Notes: generated from the letters alone by a model not told the origin. DNA of 63,931 bases from Prevotella sp. (GCA_017471245.1 JAFUVB010000028.1:1-63931), one strand, 5' to 3'. Shown: positions 34,691 through 44,174, numbered from the stretch's first letter. Program-made: numbers and translations.

Positions 34691-36055
34691 ATGAGCAGAC
34701 AGAAAAGATTTATTTTGCAAGAGAATGAGGTTCCCACACAGTGGTATAACATTCAGGCAGACATGGTGAACAAGCCCATGCCACCGCTGAATCCCGGAAC
34801 CAAACAGCCGCTGAAGGCAGAGGATTTGTTCCCAATCTTCGCCGAGGAGTGCGCCCGTCAGGAACTCGACACCGAGCATGCGTGGATAGATATCCCCGAG
34901 GAGGTGTTAGAGAAGTATAAGTTCTACCGCTCCACGCCGCTTGTGCGCGCCTATGAACTGGAGAAGGCGCTCGACACTCCGGCTCACATCTACTTCAAGA
35001 ACGAGAGCGTGAACCCGTTAGGCTCGCATAAGGTGAATTCAGCACTGCCGCAGTGCTACTATTGCAAGCAGCAGGGAGTGACCAATGTGACCACCGAAAC
35101 GGGTGCCGGACAGTGGGGAGCAGCCTTGTCGTATGCCGCCAAGGTGTTCGGTCTGGAGGCTGCCGTCTATCAGGTGAAGATTTCCTTGCAGCAGAAACCT
35201 TATCGCAGCATCATGATGCGCACCTTCGGTGCCACTGTTGAGGGCAGTCCGTCGATGTCGACCCGTGCCGGAAAAGACTTGATAACGAAGGATCCCACGC
35301 ACCCGGGCTCGTTGGGAACTGCCATTTCAGAGGCTATCGAACTGGCAATTACCACGCCCAACTGCAAGTACACGCTGGGTTCGGTGCTCAGTCATGTGTC
35401 GCTGCATCAGACTGTCATCGGTTTAGAGGCAGAGAAACAGATGGCTATGGCTGGCGAATATCCCGACATGGTGATTGCCTGCTTCGGTGGCGGCAGCAAT
35501 TTCGGCGGTCTGGCATTCCCCTTCATGCGCCACAACCTGAAAGACGGCAAGACAACGGAGTTTGTTGCCGCCGAGCCGAACAGCTGTCCGAAGCTCACGC
35601 GCGGAAAGTTTGAGTATGATTTCGGCGATGAGGCTGGCTATACGCCGCTGCTTCCCATGTATACGCTGGGGCACGACTTTAAGCCTGCAAACATCCATGC
35701 GGGCGGTCTGCGCTATCACGGAGCAGGAACCATCGTGAGCCAATTGATCAAAGACGGGCTGATGCGCGGCGTGGATATACCTCAGTTGGAGTCGTTTGAT
35801 GCCGGCGTTCTGTTTGCCCGCACCGAGGGAATCATCCCTGCGCCGGAGAGTTGCCATGCCATTGCCGCCACCATCCGTGAGGCAAAGAAGTGCAAGGAGA
35901 GCGGTGAGCAGAAGGTTATCCTGTTTAACCTCTCCGGTCATGGACTGATCGACATGACTTCCTACGACAGTTTCATCAATGGTGACCTGCGCAACTACGA
36001 GTTGAGCGACGAGGATATCGCGCGCAATCTTGCAAACGTGCCGAAGGTGATGTGA
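34691..36055 (+). CDS. trpB: Tryptophan synthase beta chain-like protein (TrpB2 type)
   Basis: A protein of 454 residues, the longer TrpB2 form rather than the usual 400-residue TrpB1. It joins indole and serine with pyridoxal phosphate. The PLP lysine is in NPLGSHKVNSAL; the phosphate loop is CFGGGSNFGGLAFPF; HAGGLRYHGAGTIVS is conserved. I take the ATG at 34691 (MSRQKRFILQENEVPTQWYN), the usual family N-terminus, over the upstream frame at 34634. No trpA or other trp genes are near, which is common for TrpB2, thought to salvage free indole. Confidence 0.93.
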   Translation: MSRQKRFILQENEVPTQWYNIQADMVNKPMPPLNPGTKQPLKAEDLFPIFAEECARQELDTEHAWIDIPEEVLEKYKFYRSTPLVRAYELEKALDTPAHIYFKNESVNPLGSHKVNSALPQCYYCKQQGVTNVTTETGAGQWGAALSYAAKVFGLEAAVYQVKISLQQKPYRSIMMRTFGATVEGSPSMSTRAGKDLITKDPTHPGSLGTAISEAIELAITTPNCKYTLGSVLSHVSLHQTVIGLEAEKQMAMAGEYPDMVIACFGGGSNFGGLAFPFMRHNLKDGKTTEFVAAEPNSCPKLTRGKFEYDFGDEAGYTPLLPMYTLGHDFKPANIHAGGLRYHGAGTIVSQLIKDGLMRGVDIPQLESFDAGVLFARTEGIIPAPESCHAIAATIREAKKCKESGEQKVILFNLSGHGLIDMTSYDSFINGDLRNYELSDEDIARNLANVPKVM

Positions 36056-36058
36056 TGT

Positions 36059-39000
36059 TTACATATTGGGTTCGGGGTTGATGATGGCGCGAAGAATCTC
36101 AACGGCATCCTTCACCGAACCCACTTGCATGATGACCATCGACCGTTTTCCGTTCACTTCCTTCAGCTGGCAGCGGCGCGGAAAGCGGGTAAGGAAGTTC
36201 AGCACGCTGTCGAACACGCTGCTTTGGTAATAGGGACTGTTGGGATTGCTCACGAAATAGAGCATCAACTGTCCCTTTTTCAGCATGATTTTCTCACATC
36301 CCAACTGCTTGCCAAGCCGCCGGAGCGGAACCACTTGCAGCAGTTCGAGTCCCTCGATGGGTATTTCGCCGAAACGGTCGCGCAGGTTCAGCTTGAATTT
36401 TTCCAAGTCTTCGTCGTTCTTGATGCTGTCTAACTGGCGGTAGAGCAGCATGCGCTCGCTGCTGCTTGGCACGTAGAGCTCGGGGAAATACATTTCCAGG
36501 TCGCTCTCGATGGAGCAGTCGTCAACAAACTGGGTCGAGTCGATGAGTGATTTCGTGTCGGCTGCCGCGCGTTCAGCCGTTTCTTCAGTGGCGAAGAGGT
36601 TGGCGAATTCGTCGTTCTTGAGTTCTGTGACCGCCTGCGATAGGATTTTCTGATATGTTTCATAGCCTAAGTCTTCCATGAAACCGCTTTGCTCTGCACC
36701 GAGCAGATTGCCCGCGCCACGGATATCGAGGTCTTGCATTGACAGATTGAAGCCGCTGCCCAGTTCGGAGAATGTCTCCAATGCCTCCAACCGTCGCCGC
36801 GCATCCTGATTGATACTCGCCATGGGCGGTGCCAGCAGGTAGCAGAACGACTTTTTGTTGGATCTTCCCACGCGTCCTCGCATCTGGTGCAGGTCGCTCA
36901 GTCCGAAGCGGTGGGCGTCGTTGATGATGATGGTGTTGGCATTGGGTATGTCGATACCGTTCTCCACGATGGTTGTGGAGAGCAGCACGTCGTAGTCGTA
37001 GTTGATGAACCCCATCACCGTCTTTTCCAGTTCTTCGGGTTTCATCTGTCCGTGGCCGATGGCTATGCGCACTCCCGGCACATATTTCTCAATCACCTTT
37101 GCGATTTCGGGCAGGTTTGAGATGCGGTCGTTCACGAAAAACACCTGACCGTTGCGGCTCATCTCGAAGTTGATGGCTTCGCCGATGAGTTCTCCGTTGA
37201 ATGTGTGTATCTCCGTGTGTATGGGATAGCGGTTTGGCGGCGGTGTCTGTATGATGCTCATGTCGCGTGCTCCCATCAGCGAGAACTGCAGCGTACGCGG
37301 GATGGGCGTGGCGCTCATGGTGAGCGTGTCCACATTCACCTTCATCTTGCGCAGTTTCTCCTTCACGGCAACGCCGAATTTCTGTTCCTCGTCAACGATA
37401 AGCAGTCCGAGGTCGTGAAACTTCACCGACTTGCCTATCAGCTTGTGTGTGCCGATGATGATGTCGATCTTTCCCGATTCCAGATCGGCAAGTATCTCTT
37501 TCGTTTTCTTGGCACTTCGCGCACGGGAAAGATAGTCGATGTTCACAGGAAGCTCTTTCAGCCTCGATGTGAAAGTCTGATAATGCTGGTAGGCCAATAC
37601 CGTGGTGGGTACGAGCACTGCCACTTGCTTGGAGTCGCAGGCTGCCTTGAAGGCGGCGCGAATGGCAACTTCGGTCTTGCCGAATCCCACATCGCCGCAC
37701 ACCAGACGGTCCATCGGGCGCGCACTTTCCATGTCTGCCTTCACGTCGTTGGTGGCTTTCAGCTGGTCGGGCGTGTCTTCATAGAGGAAGCTCGCCTCCA
37801 GTTCGTGTTGCATGAACGAGTCGGCGCTGAAGGCAAAGCCCTTCTCATGGCGGCGGGCAGCATACAGTTTGATGAGGTCGCGCGCGATATCCTTGATTCT
37901 TTTCTTGGTGCGCTCCTTCATTCGTTCCCATGCGCCGGTGCCGATAGTTGACAGGCGCGGAGGCGTTTCGCTGTCTCTCCGCTTGTATTTGCTGATTTTG
38001 TAGAGCGAATGAATGCTCACATCCACCTTGTCGTTGTTGGCATAGATGATGCGTATCACCTCTTGGTAGGCATCTTGCGACGGATTTGGCTTTCCGGGAG
38101 AGGGAGGAATGGGCACGCGAACTAATCCGGCGAAGCGCCCGATGCCCAAATCCACGTGCACGATGTAGTCGCCGGGCTCCATCTCCTGCAGCTCTTTCAG
38201 TGTCAAAGCCACCTTGCCGGTGCGCGCGGCATCGCTCTTCAGGTTGTATTTATGGAAACGGTCGAATATCTGATGGTCGGTGAAGATGCACAGTTTGAGC
38301 GCATTGTTGACGAAACCCTCATGTATCGTGTGGTCAACAGGCGTGAACTCGATGCCCTTGGCTGCTACCGGATAGTCTAAGATGTCAGGATGCCCTTTGC
38401 TTGCAATCTCGTTGAAGATGTCTTTCAGGCGCTCCTGCTGCTTCTGGCTGTCGGCAAGGATATAGAGATGATAGCCTTTCTGCATGTAGTCTTGCAGGGT
38501 GGAGGCGAGCAGTTCGAAGTTCTTGTGGAACAGTGGCTGGGGTGTTATCTCGCATCTGATGGTGGCATCGGGCGCAATACTTGCCCTGCTGCCGAACTCA
38601 ACCTTGCGGAACGGTTGTGTTTCTTCGGCATACTGACCGCCGCTGAGTAGCATGTTCTCTGCCTTCATGTCTTGCAGAATCTGCTGTCGCTCCATTTCGG
38701 GAATGCCTTCAAGGCGCTCGGTGATTGCCTGCGATGCGAATCCTTCGTTGAAGGTGCGCTCAATGATGTCGCGCACGAAGAGAAAATCCTTTGCCACGAG
38801 GATGGTTTCCGGGTGCAGGAACGTCATGAACGATGTCTTTTTGCTGCCGGCATCGGCGAGTTCGGGGACTATTTCCGCCATCGGCCGCTTGTCTTTCGAC
38901 AACTGGCTTTCCACCTCGAAAGTGCGGATGGAGTCGATTTCATCGCCGAAGAAGTCGATGCGGAACGGGTATTCACTGCTGAATGAATAGACATCGAGTA

Positions 39001-39592
39001 TGCTGCCGCGAAGCGCAAACTGCCCAGGCTCGTATACATAGTCAACCTCTTTGAACCCGAAGCCTATCAGCATGCTCTCCAATTCGCCCACATCCATCTC
39101 GTCGCCAGTCTTCAATGTGATGCTTTTCTCTGCGAGCTTTTGCTTTGATACAACCAGTTCGGAGAGGGCTTCGGGATGAGTGATGATGAAAAACGGGCTT
39201 GCCGGTATGCCGTCTTCCTGCGTCGGTGCCGACAATTTGGCAAGCACCTCGGTTCTCAATATCTCGTTTGCCGCATCGCGCTGTCCGTATTTCACCTGCC
39301 GGCGATATGACGAAGGGTAATAGAACACCCGGTCGCTGCCGAGCATTTGTGTGAGATCGTGGTAGAAATAGCCGGCATCGTCGGCATCAGGAAGGATAAA
39401 CACAACGGTTTTCGCATGCGACTGCTCGTTGTCCCATATACGACGGGTTACGGAAGCGAACAAAACGGCTGGGGCGGAAGCCGACAGTCCCTGCAGGAAA
39501 ATGTGTTTCAAAGATACATCTTCCAATGCTTTTGCCAATGCCGCCGACTGTGGCGAATGGGCATATAAATTGATTAAATCCTGTACTTTCAT
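36059..39592 (-). CDS. mfd: Transcription-repair coupling factor
   Basis: A protein of 1177 residues from the ATG at 39592 (MKVQDLINLY). It removes stalled RNA polymerase and recruits the UvrABC system. Visible domains: UvrB-homology region at the N-terminus, RNA-polymerase-binding CarD-like domain (PGDYIVHVDLGIGRFAGLVR), helicase motif I (RLVCGDVGFGKTEVA), motif II (LLIVDEEQKFGV), motif III (TMSATPIPRTL), motifs V and VI (TTIVENGIDIPNANTI, QMRGRVGRSN), and the C-terminal TRCF domain. Converges on trpB with three bases between. Confidence 0.97.
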   Translation of the reverse strand: MKVQDLINLYAHSPQSAALAKALEDVSLKHIFLQGLSASAPAVLFASVTRRIWDNEQSHAKTVVFILPDADDAGYFYHDLTQMLGSDRVFYYPSSYRRQVKYGQRDAANEILRTEVLAKLSAPTQEDGIPASPFFIITHPEALSELVVSKQKLAEKSITLKTGDEMDVGELESMLIGFGFKEVDYVYEPGQFALRGSILDVYSFSSEYPFRIDFFGDEIDSIRTFEVESQLSKDKRPMAEIVPELADAGSKKTSFMTFLHPETILVAKDFLFVRDIIERTFNEGFASQAITERLEGIPEMERQQILQDMKAENMLLSGGQYAEETQPFRKVEFGSRASIAPDATIRCEITPQPLFHKNFELLASTLQDYMQKGYHLYILADSQKQQERLKDIFNEIASKGHPDILDYPVAAKGIEFTPVDHTIHEGFVNNALKLCIFTDHQIFDRFHKYNLKSDAARTGKVALTLKELQEMEPGDYIVHVDLGIGRFAGLVRVPIPPSPGKPNPSQDAYQEVIRIIYANNDKVDVSIHSLYKISKYKRRDSETPPRLSTIGTGAWERMKERTKKRIKDIARDLIKLYAARRHEKGFAFSADSFMQHELEASFLYEDTPDQLKATNDVKADMESARPMDRLVCGDVGFGKTEVAIRAAFKAACDSKQVAVLVPTTVLAYQHYQTFTSRLKELPVNIDYLSRARSAKKTKEILADLESGKIDIIIGTHKLIGKSVKFHDLGLLIVDEEQKFGVAVKEKLRKMKVNVDTLTMSATPIPRTLQFSLMGARDMSIIQTPPPNRYPIHTEIHTFNGELIGEAINFEMSRNGQVFFVNDRISNLPEIAKVIEKYVPGVRIAIGHGQMKPEELEKTVMGFINYDYDVLLSTTIVENGIDIPNANTIIINDAHRFGLSDLHQMRGRVGRSNKKSFCYLLAPPMASINQDARRRLEALETFSELGSGFNLSMQDLDIRGAGNLLGAEQSGFMEDLGYETYQKILSQAVTELKNDEFANLFATEETAERAAADTKSLIDSTQFVDDCSIESDLEMYFPELYVPSSSERMLLYRQLDSIKNDEDLEKFKLNLRDRFGEIPIEGLELLQVVPLRRLGKQLGCEKIMLKKGQLMLYFVSNPNSPYYQSSVFDSVLNFLTRFPRRCQLKEVNGKRSMVIMQVGSVKDAVEILRAIINPEPNM

Positions 39593-39656
39593 GTTTAAAG
39601 TTCGACAAAAATACAATTTTTCTGCGACATAAACACAAAAGAATCTTTTTTTTTGT

Positions 39657-39665
39657 TATCTTTGC
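39657..39665 (+). promoter_or_regulatory. -7 box for the GT2-plsC operon
   Basis: TATCTTTGC, 22 bases before the ATG at 39688. Confidence 0.65.
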
Positions 39666-39687
39666 ACGCAAACAAAAGATAATAACC

Positions 39688-40437
39688 ATGAATAAAAGCG
39701 ACTGTATCGTTATCATTCCTACTTATAACGAGAAAGAGAATATTGAGAAAATCATACGTGCCGTGTTCGCACTGGAGAAATGTTTCCATATCCTGGTGAT
39801 CGACGATGGTTCGCCCGACGGCACGGCTGCGATAGTGAAACGATTGATTGCCGAAGAATTCGGCGAGCGGCTATTCATTCTTGAGCGAAGTGGAAAGCTT
39901 GGGCTCGGCACAGCTTATATCACCGGCTTCAAGTGGGCATTAGAACATGCGTATGACTACATCTTTGAGATGGATGCAGACTTCAGTCACGATCCGAAAG
40001 ACCTGCCGCGTCTCTATGCCGCATGCCATGACGAAGGCTACGATGTGGCAATCGGCTCGCGCTATATATCGGGCGTGAACGTCGTGAACTGGCCTATAGG
40101 TCGTGTGCTGATGAGCTATTTCGCTTCGAAATATGTGCGCATTGTCACAGGATTCAAGGTTCACGACACCACGGCAGGCTTCAAATGCTACAAGCGTCGT
40201 GTGCTGAAGACCATCGAACTCGACAAGATTCGCTTCAAGGGCTATGCTTTCCAGATTGAGATGAAGTACACCGCCTATAAGATTGGCTTCAAAATCAAGG
40301 AGGTTCCCGTAATCTTCGTGAACCGCAGGGAGGGTGTCTCGAAGATGAGCGGCGGCATTTTCGGTGAGGCTTTCTTCGGTGTGATGCGCCTGCGCTGGGA
40401 CGGTTTCTTCAGGAAATACCCGCAAATTGTTGAATAG
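39688..40437 (+). CDS. Polyprenol-phosphate mannosyl/glycosyltransferase (GT2, DPM1-like)
   Basis: A protein of 249 residues. The GT2 core is complete: VIIPTYNEKENIEKII, VIDDGSPDGTAAIV, EMDADFSHDPKDLP (DxD metal site), and SRYISGVNVVNWP with TTAGFKCYKRRVL. The arrangement matches dolichol/polyprenol-phosphate mannose synthases, which load a sugar onto the lipid carrier for glycosylation at the membrane. No C-terminal membrane domain. It precedes plsC by 25 bases, a lipid-linked pairing. Confidence 0.88.
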   Translation: MNKSDCIVIIPTYNEKENIEKIIRAVFALEKCFHILVIDDGSPDGTAAIVKRLIAEEFGERLFILERSGKLGLGTAYITGFKWALEHAYDYIFEMDADFSHDPKDLPRLYAACHDEGYDVAIGSRYISGVNVVNWPIGRVLMSYFASKYVRIVTGFKVHDTTAGFKCYKRRVLKTIELDKIRFKGYAFQIEMKYTAYKIGFKIKEVPVIFVNRREGVSKMSGGIFGEAFFGVMRLRWDGFFRKYPQIVE

Positions 40438-40462
40438 GAATTGAAGAAAGGAGAACCGCGGC

Positions 40463-41221
40463 ATGAAATATGTCTATCGGATTTATCAGCTCTGCATTGC
40501 AGCTCCTGTGATTATCGTGCTCACAATCATCACTTCGCTCGTCGTGGTGATAGGTACGGCGGTGGGATTCGGTCATTGGGCAGGCTATTATCCCGGCAAA
40601 TGGTGGGCCTGGTCGATACTGAAAGTGCTGCTGATTCCCGTGAAAGTGACCGGGCGAGAGCATCTCAAGCAGGGGCAGTCGTATGTTTTTGTGAGCAATC
40701 ATCAGGGTGCTTTCGACATTTTCCTTATCTATGGTCATCTGTGCCGCAACTTCAAGTGGATGATGAAACAGTCGTTGCGCAAGATTCCCTTTGTGGGATA
40801 TGCCTGCGAAAAGTCGCATCAGATATTCGTTGACAAGCGTGGTGCAAGCAAAGTAAAGAAGACTTACGACGATGCTCGGCGGATTTTGAGCGGTGGAATC
40901 AGCGTAACCGTGTTTCCTGAAGGTGCCAGAACATTCACGGGACACATGGCAGCGTTCCGCCGCGGGGCGTTCATGCTTGCCGATGAGTTGCATTTGCCGG
41001 TGGCTCCGCTCACCATCAACGGTTCATTCGATATCTTGCCGCGAATGAAAGGATTGTCTTTCGTGACGTGGCATCCGCTGTCGCTCACCATCCATGAGCC
41101 CATTATCCCGCAGGGGCAGGGTGCTGAGAACATCAGGAACATGATGGATCAGAGCTACGAAGTGATCATGTCGGCACTGGTTCCCGAATACCAAGGATAC
41201 GTTGAGAACCCCGACCAGTAG
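40463..41221 (+). CDS. plsC: 1-acyl-glycerol-3-phosphate acyltransferase family protein (PlsC-like)
   Basis: A protein of 252 residues with an N-terminal membrane helix (about 8-30). The acyltransferase motifs are SNHQGAFDIF (HX4D), the GTP-like KIPFVGYACEKSHQIFVDK, FPEGARTFTG (PEG motif), and VAPLTINGS. It adds the second acyl chain in phospholipid synthesis. Co-directional with the glycosyltransferase upstream. The start ATG at 40463 gives a normal N-terminus. Confidence 0.88.
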   Translation: MKYVYRIYQLCIAAPVIIVLTIITSLVVVIGTAVGFGHWAGYYPGKWWAWSILKVLLIPVKVTGREHLKQGQSYVFVSNHQGAFDIFLIYGHLCRNFKWMMKQSLRKIPFVGYACEKSHQIFVDKRGASKVKKTYDDARRILSGGISVTVFPEGARTFTGHMAAFRRGAFMLADELHLPVAPLTINGSFDILPRMKGLSFVTWHPLSLTIHEPIIPQGQGAENIRNMMDQSYEVIMSALVPEYQGYVENPDQ

Positions 41222-41238
41222 GCGTTTACTGCGGTTTT

Positions 41239-41325
41239 CTTCCTCGGTTTTGCATTTTTGGTAGCGCAATTATGCTATTTCCTTCCTCGGTTTTGCAATT
41301 CTATGGCGCGATTCTGTAGTTTCCG
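41239..41325 (+). repeat. Two alternating 22-bp unit types
   Basis: CTTCCTCGGTTTTGCA starts at 41239 and 41282 (43 apart). Between and after are two copies of a GCGCAATTNTG-type unit. The order is unit A, unit B, unit A, unit B at 22, 21, 22 and 22 bases. It sits between convergent genes. Confidence 0.7.
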
Positions 41326-41332
41326 TGTATTC

Positions 41333-42022
41333 TTATTTTATGATTTCCGCGTCCTCAATGGTGTCGTTGGCGGCAGAAGCCAACGATTCTTCGAGTTTCT
41401 TCTGTGTTTTTTCGTAGCCTTTCCGGGCTTTGTATATCTTGATGCTGTTGATGCACTCCACCACACCATAGAGTATCAGGCCCCATCCTAAGATGCGGAA
41501 CGGCATCGCCATGGCTTCGAGGGGCTTCACCAGCATGTAGATTCCGGCAAGAAGGATGAAGGAGGGGAACAGCCAGTAGATGATCGGCACGCGCGAGATC
41601 TTCAAAATGCCGGCGAGATTGATGTATTGGTTGACGGCACCTAATATCAAGATGGCAGCCAAGGCATACATCATGCCGTTGATGAATGTGGAAGGCATCA
41701 CGGAAAGTATAACGCCAAGAATCACACTGCCTATTCCCACCAAGGGGAATGCAGGCTTGATGGAGCGCAGAATGTCGGTCTTATCCTTCGGGATGTCGGC
41801 TCCGTTGCGCATCTCTGCTATGGTTGCCAGCTGCTCTGCTGTGCGTTCAGCCTTGCGCTTCTCAACGTAATACATGATGACAGATATTAATCCCGACACA
41901 AAGAACAATGCTCCGATGGCAATCGTGAGCCACTGAACCATCTCGGTGCGGTACATCACCAGCAGGTAGCCCACCGCACATGCGCACACGGCGCGAATGA
42001 TTGAACTCTGTAAAACTCTCAT
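41333..42022 (-). CDS. DUF308-like membrane protein
   Basis: A protein of 229 residues with six or so membrane helices in paired arrangement, and a charged cytoplasmic linker near residues 53-75 (EKRKAERTAEQLAT). The later pattern FPLVGIGSVILGVILSVMPS, then INLAGILKISRVPIIYWLFP and LGWGLILYGVVECINSIKIY, resembles the HdeD/DUF308 family. The C-terminus is long and acidic (SAANDTIEDAEIIK). Function unknown. -7 box (TAACTTTGC, minus strand) at 42052-42060. Confidence 0.8.
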   Translation of the reverse strand: MRVLQSSIIRAVCACAVGYLLVMYRTEMVQWLTIAIGALFFVSGLISVIMYYVEKRKAERTAEQLATIAEMRNGADIPKDKTDILRSIKPAFPLVGIGSVILGVILSVMPSTFINGMMYALAAILILGAVNQYINLAGILKISRVPIIYWLFPSFILLAGIYMLVKPLEAMAMPFRILGWGLILYGVVECINSIKIYKARKGYEKTQKKLEESLASAANDTIEDAEIIK

Positions 42023-42051
42023 TTTCTTTCTTTTTTATATGTGATTCTGTT

Positions 42052-42060
42052 GCAAAGTTA
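42052..42060 (-). promoter_or_regulatory. -7 box for the DUF308-like gene
   Basis: Reads TAACTTTGC on the minus strand, 30 bases before the ATG at 42022. Confidence 0.6.
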
Positions 42061-42140
42061 CAATTTTTCTTTCGTATTAGCGCACGAAGCACATTCTTTT
42101 TTCGACTCTTCGCGCAAACAGGTTTTATGGCAACATTTTC

Positions 42141-42272
42141 CGAAACCTATGCTTTCACCCTTCAAAACCTATGCTTTCGTCCTTCAAAACCTATGCTTTT
42201 GAGCCCCGAAACCTATGGTTTTGCAGCCCAAAAACTATGTTTTTGAACACCGAAACCTATGGTTTTTCAGCG
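42141..42272 (+). repeat. Six 22-bp tandem repeats, CCTATG family
   Basis: Six units in exact 22-bp register (AAA of the core at 42143, 42165, 42187, 42209, 42231, 42253). Core GAAACCTATGNTTT; several units form the small palindrome AAACC-TAT-GGTTT. It occupies most of the 340-base gap 42023-42362, which also holds two divergent promoter boxes. Confidence 0.92.
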
Positions 42273-42346
42273 CGACAGCTGTTTTTCGGCTTTTTTTGAC
42301 ATGAAAAAATGTAAGTGATTGTTGCAGTTTTCCGACCGGAAATATG

Positions 42347-42355
42347 TACTTTTGC
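42347..42355 (+). promoter_or_regulatory. -7 box for the histidine phosphatase gene
   Basis: TACTTTTGC, eight bases before the ATG at 42363. It overlaps the longer open frame from 42315. Confidence 0.6.
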
Positions 42356-42362
42356 AAATAAA

Positions 42363-42920
42363 ATGAATGATATGCAGACCACGAAAAAGAATGATATGCA
42401 GACCACGTTGTTGCTGGTGAGGCACGGCGAAACCGTGGACAATGTGAACCAGATCATGCAAGGACAGACACAGGGAATGCTGACCGACAGCGGCATTGCT
42501 CAGGCAAAGCGGCTCGCACAGGAACTGGCGAAAGAGAGAATCGATGCTTTCGTGAGCAGTGACCTGAAGAGGAGCGTTGATACTTGCTGCATTCTGGCGG
42601 CTCCCCACGGGCTGTCTGTGGTGCAGACACCGTTGCTTCGCGAGCGCGACTGGGGTGGTTTCACCGGCAGGTTTATTCCCGATTTGAAGGGCGAAACCTG
42701 GCCCGACGACATTGAAACGTTGGATCAGCTCATGTCAAGAGCGCGCCTGTTCCTCAGATTTATTCATGAAAACTACGAGGGAAAGCGGGTTGTTGCCGTG
42801 GGGCATGGCATCATCAACAAGGCCATACAAGCAGTATACTTCGGCAAGACCATGCGGGAGATCCCCAGAATGACCAATGCCGAAGTACGTTGCCTAACCT
42901 TAAAACAATCTTTACCTTAA
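42363..42920 (+). CDS. Histidine phosphatase family protein
   Basis: A protein of 185 residues from the ATG at 42363. Catalytic motif LLLVRHGETVDN (RHG) with the family pattern LTDSGIAQAKRLAQEL, FVSSDLKRSVDTC, RERDWGGFTG, and the second His in VVAVGHGIINKA. It belongs to the broad phosphoglycerate-mutase-like branch. The first codons are duplicated: NDMQTT occurs twice, eight codons apart, so starts at 42363, 42372 or 42396 would each leave the catalytic domain intact. Substrate unknown. Confidence 0.88.
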   Translation: MNDMQTTKKNDMQTTLLLVRHGETVDNVNQIMQGQTQGMLTDSGIAQAKRLAQELAKERIDAFVSSDLKRSVDTCCILAAPHGLSVVQTPLLRERDWGGFTGRFIPDLKGETWPDDIETLDQLMSRARLFLRFIHENYEGKRVVAVGHGIINKAIQAVYFGKTMREIPRMTNAEVRCLTLKQSLP

Positions 42921-42971
42921 TCAAACTAATACCTTGCAATCTATTTATTAACCCAAAACGAGAGATTCTTT

Positions 42972-44174
42972 TCATCTGTGACCACCGAAATGGCCGCCAC
43001 CTCCACGGCTTCCGCCACTGCTGTGGCTGCTTCCGCCACGCGAACCGCTGCTCATTGAGCTGCCGCGAGAGCTGCTACTGCTGCTGCGCGAGGGGGAACT
43101 GCTGAACGAACTGCTGCTGCGAGAGGATGAGCTACCAAACGAACTGCTGCTGCGCGAGGGTGCTGGCGAAGAGCTTCGCATGGTAGAACTCGAGCTCCTA
43201 CTTGGCGAGAAAGTGCGGTTGGGAGTGGATACGCTGCCGCGAGAAGTGCTGCCACGGCTCACGCTGGATGAGCTTCTGGAGTCGTTTCCGCTGAAATTGC
43301 TGCGGCTGCCCACAGTTGTACGGGTGCTGCTTTCACGCTGTCCGAAGCTCCCAGAGCTGCTTCCGCTTCTTGAAACACTGCTGCTGCGAGTGCTTCCCGA
43401 CACGCCACTGCTGCGCGTTCCGCCGAAAGAGCCGCTGCCGCGATTGCCTCCGAAGCTGCCCGACCTGCTGTATCCGTTGTCGTTACCGCTGCGGGTACCC
43501 ACGCTACGGCCGTTGTTGCCTGGGTTTCCGCTACGTCCGTTGTTGAAGTTTCCGCCTCGGTTGCTGTTGAAATTGCCTCCGTTGCTGCGCTCCAACCCCC
43601 TGCTGCCTTGGTTGCGCACGAAGTTTCCGCTCTGATTACGGAAGTCGCCGCGGTCGAATCCGTTACGCATTCCGAAGCCTCTCATATCGCGAGCATTGCG
43701 ATGAACTGCGCCGAAGGTGCGTCCGTGATACCAGCTGCGTCCGCCGTTCATCCTCCAGCTGTGGCCGCCACGATAGGTAAGATAGAAGTGGGGACGACCA
43801 AAATAGAAGTAAGTGCGGTGCGGATAGCGGGCGTAAATGCCGAAATGCCAGAACCCGGCATCCCAATATAGCGGGCGATAGAAGTAGGCTGCCTCCACAA
43901 AAGCGCGATATTGCCAGTCGAGCAGAATGTAGCTGAGGTCGAGGTTGCGCCTTGTCCAGTATGTGCTATACAGGTCGTCGACGGTCTCAACGCTCATCAG
44001 GTAGTCGAGGTTGATCTCAAATGCGGCCTCATACTGATCCTCTGTGAGGTTCAGTTCGTATGCCATCTTGTCCGTAAGGAACAATGCTTGGTCGCGTGCC
44101 TGTTCATAACTCATGGCATTAGCTGTTATTGTCATGGTGAACAACGCTGTCAGGACAATCATTAACTTCTTCAT
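42972..44174 (-). CDS. Secreted protein with long Gly/Asn then Ser/Arg-rich low-complexity region
   Basis: A protein of 400 residues. Signal peptide ends ITANA at about 20. Residues 21-120 are an ordinary folded-looking domain (YEQARDQALFLTDKMAYELN, LTEDQYEAAFEINLDYLMSV) with many aromatics later (YFYRPLYWDAGFWHFGIYAR). From about residue 150 the chain is a disordered tract: Gly/Asn/Arg-rich (NRGGNFNNGRSG), then Ser/Arg-rich (SRSSSSFSSSPSRSSSSSSR), ending GGGGHFGGHR. No family recognised. The N-terminal part is reminiscent of stress-linked DUF-type proteins, but I would not name one. Confidence 0.75.
   Translation of the reverse strand: MKKLMIVLTALFTMTITANAMSYEQARDQALFLTDKMAYELNLTEDQYEAAFEINLDYLMSVETVDDLYSTYWTRRNLDLSYILLDWQYRAFVEAAYFYRPLYWDAGFWHFGIYARYPHRTYFYFGRPHFYLTYRGGHSWRMNGGRSWYHGRTFGAVHRNARDMRGFGMRNGFDRGDFRNQSGNFVRNQGSRGLERSNGGNFNSNRGGNFNNGRSGNPGNNGRSVGTRSGNDNGYSRSGSFGGNRGSGSFGGTRSSGVSGSTRSSSVSRSGSSSGSFGQRESSTRTTVGSRSNFSGNDSRSSSSVSRGSTSRGSVSTPNRTFSPSRSSSSTMRSSSPAPSRSSSSFGSSSSRSSSSFSSSPSRSSSSSSRGSSMSSGSRGGSSHSSGGSRGGGGHFGGHR

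Noticed and set aside
42141-42272. CRISPR array
   Set aside because: The units are directly adjacent and degenerate, there are no unique spacers of constant length, and no cas genes are nearby. The same holds for the other 22-bp arrays.
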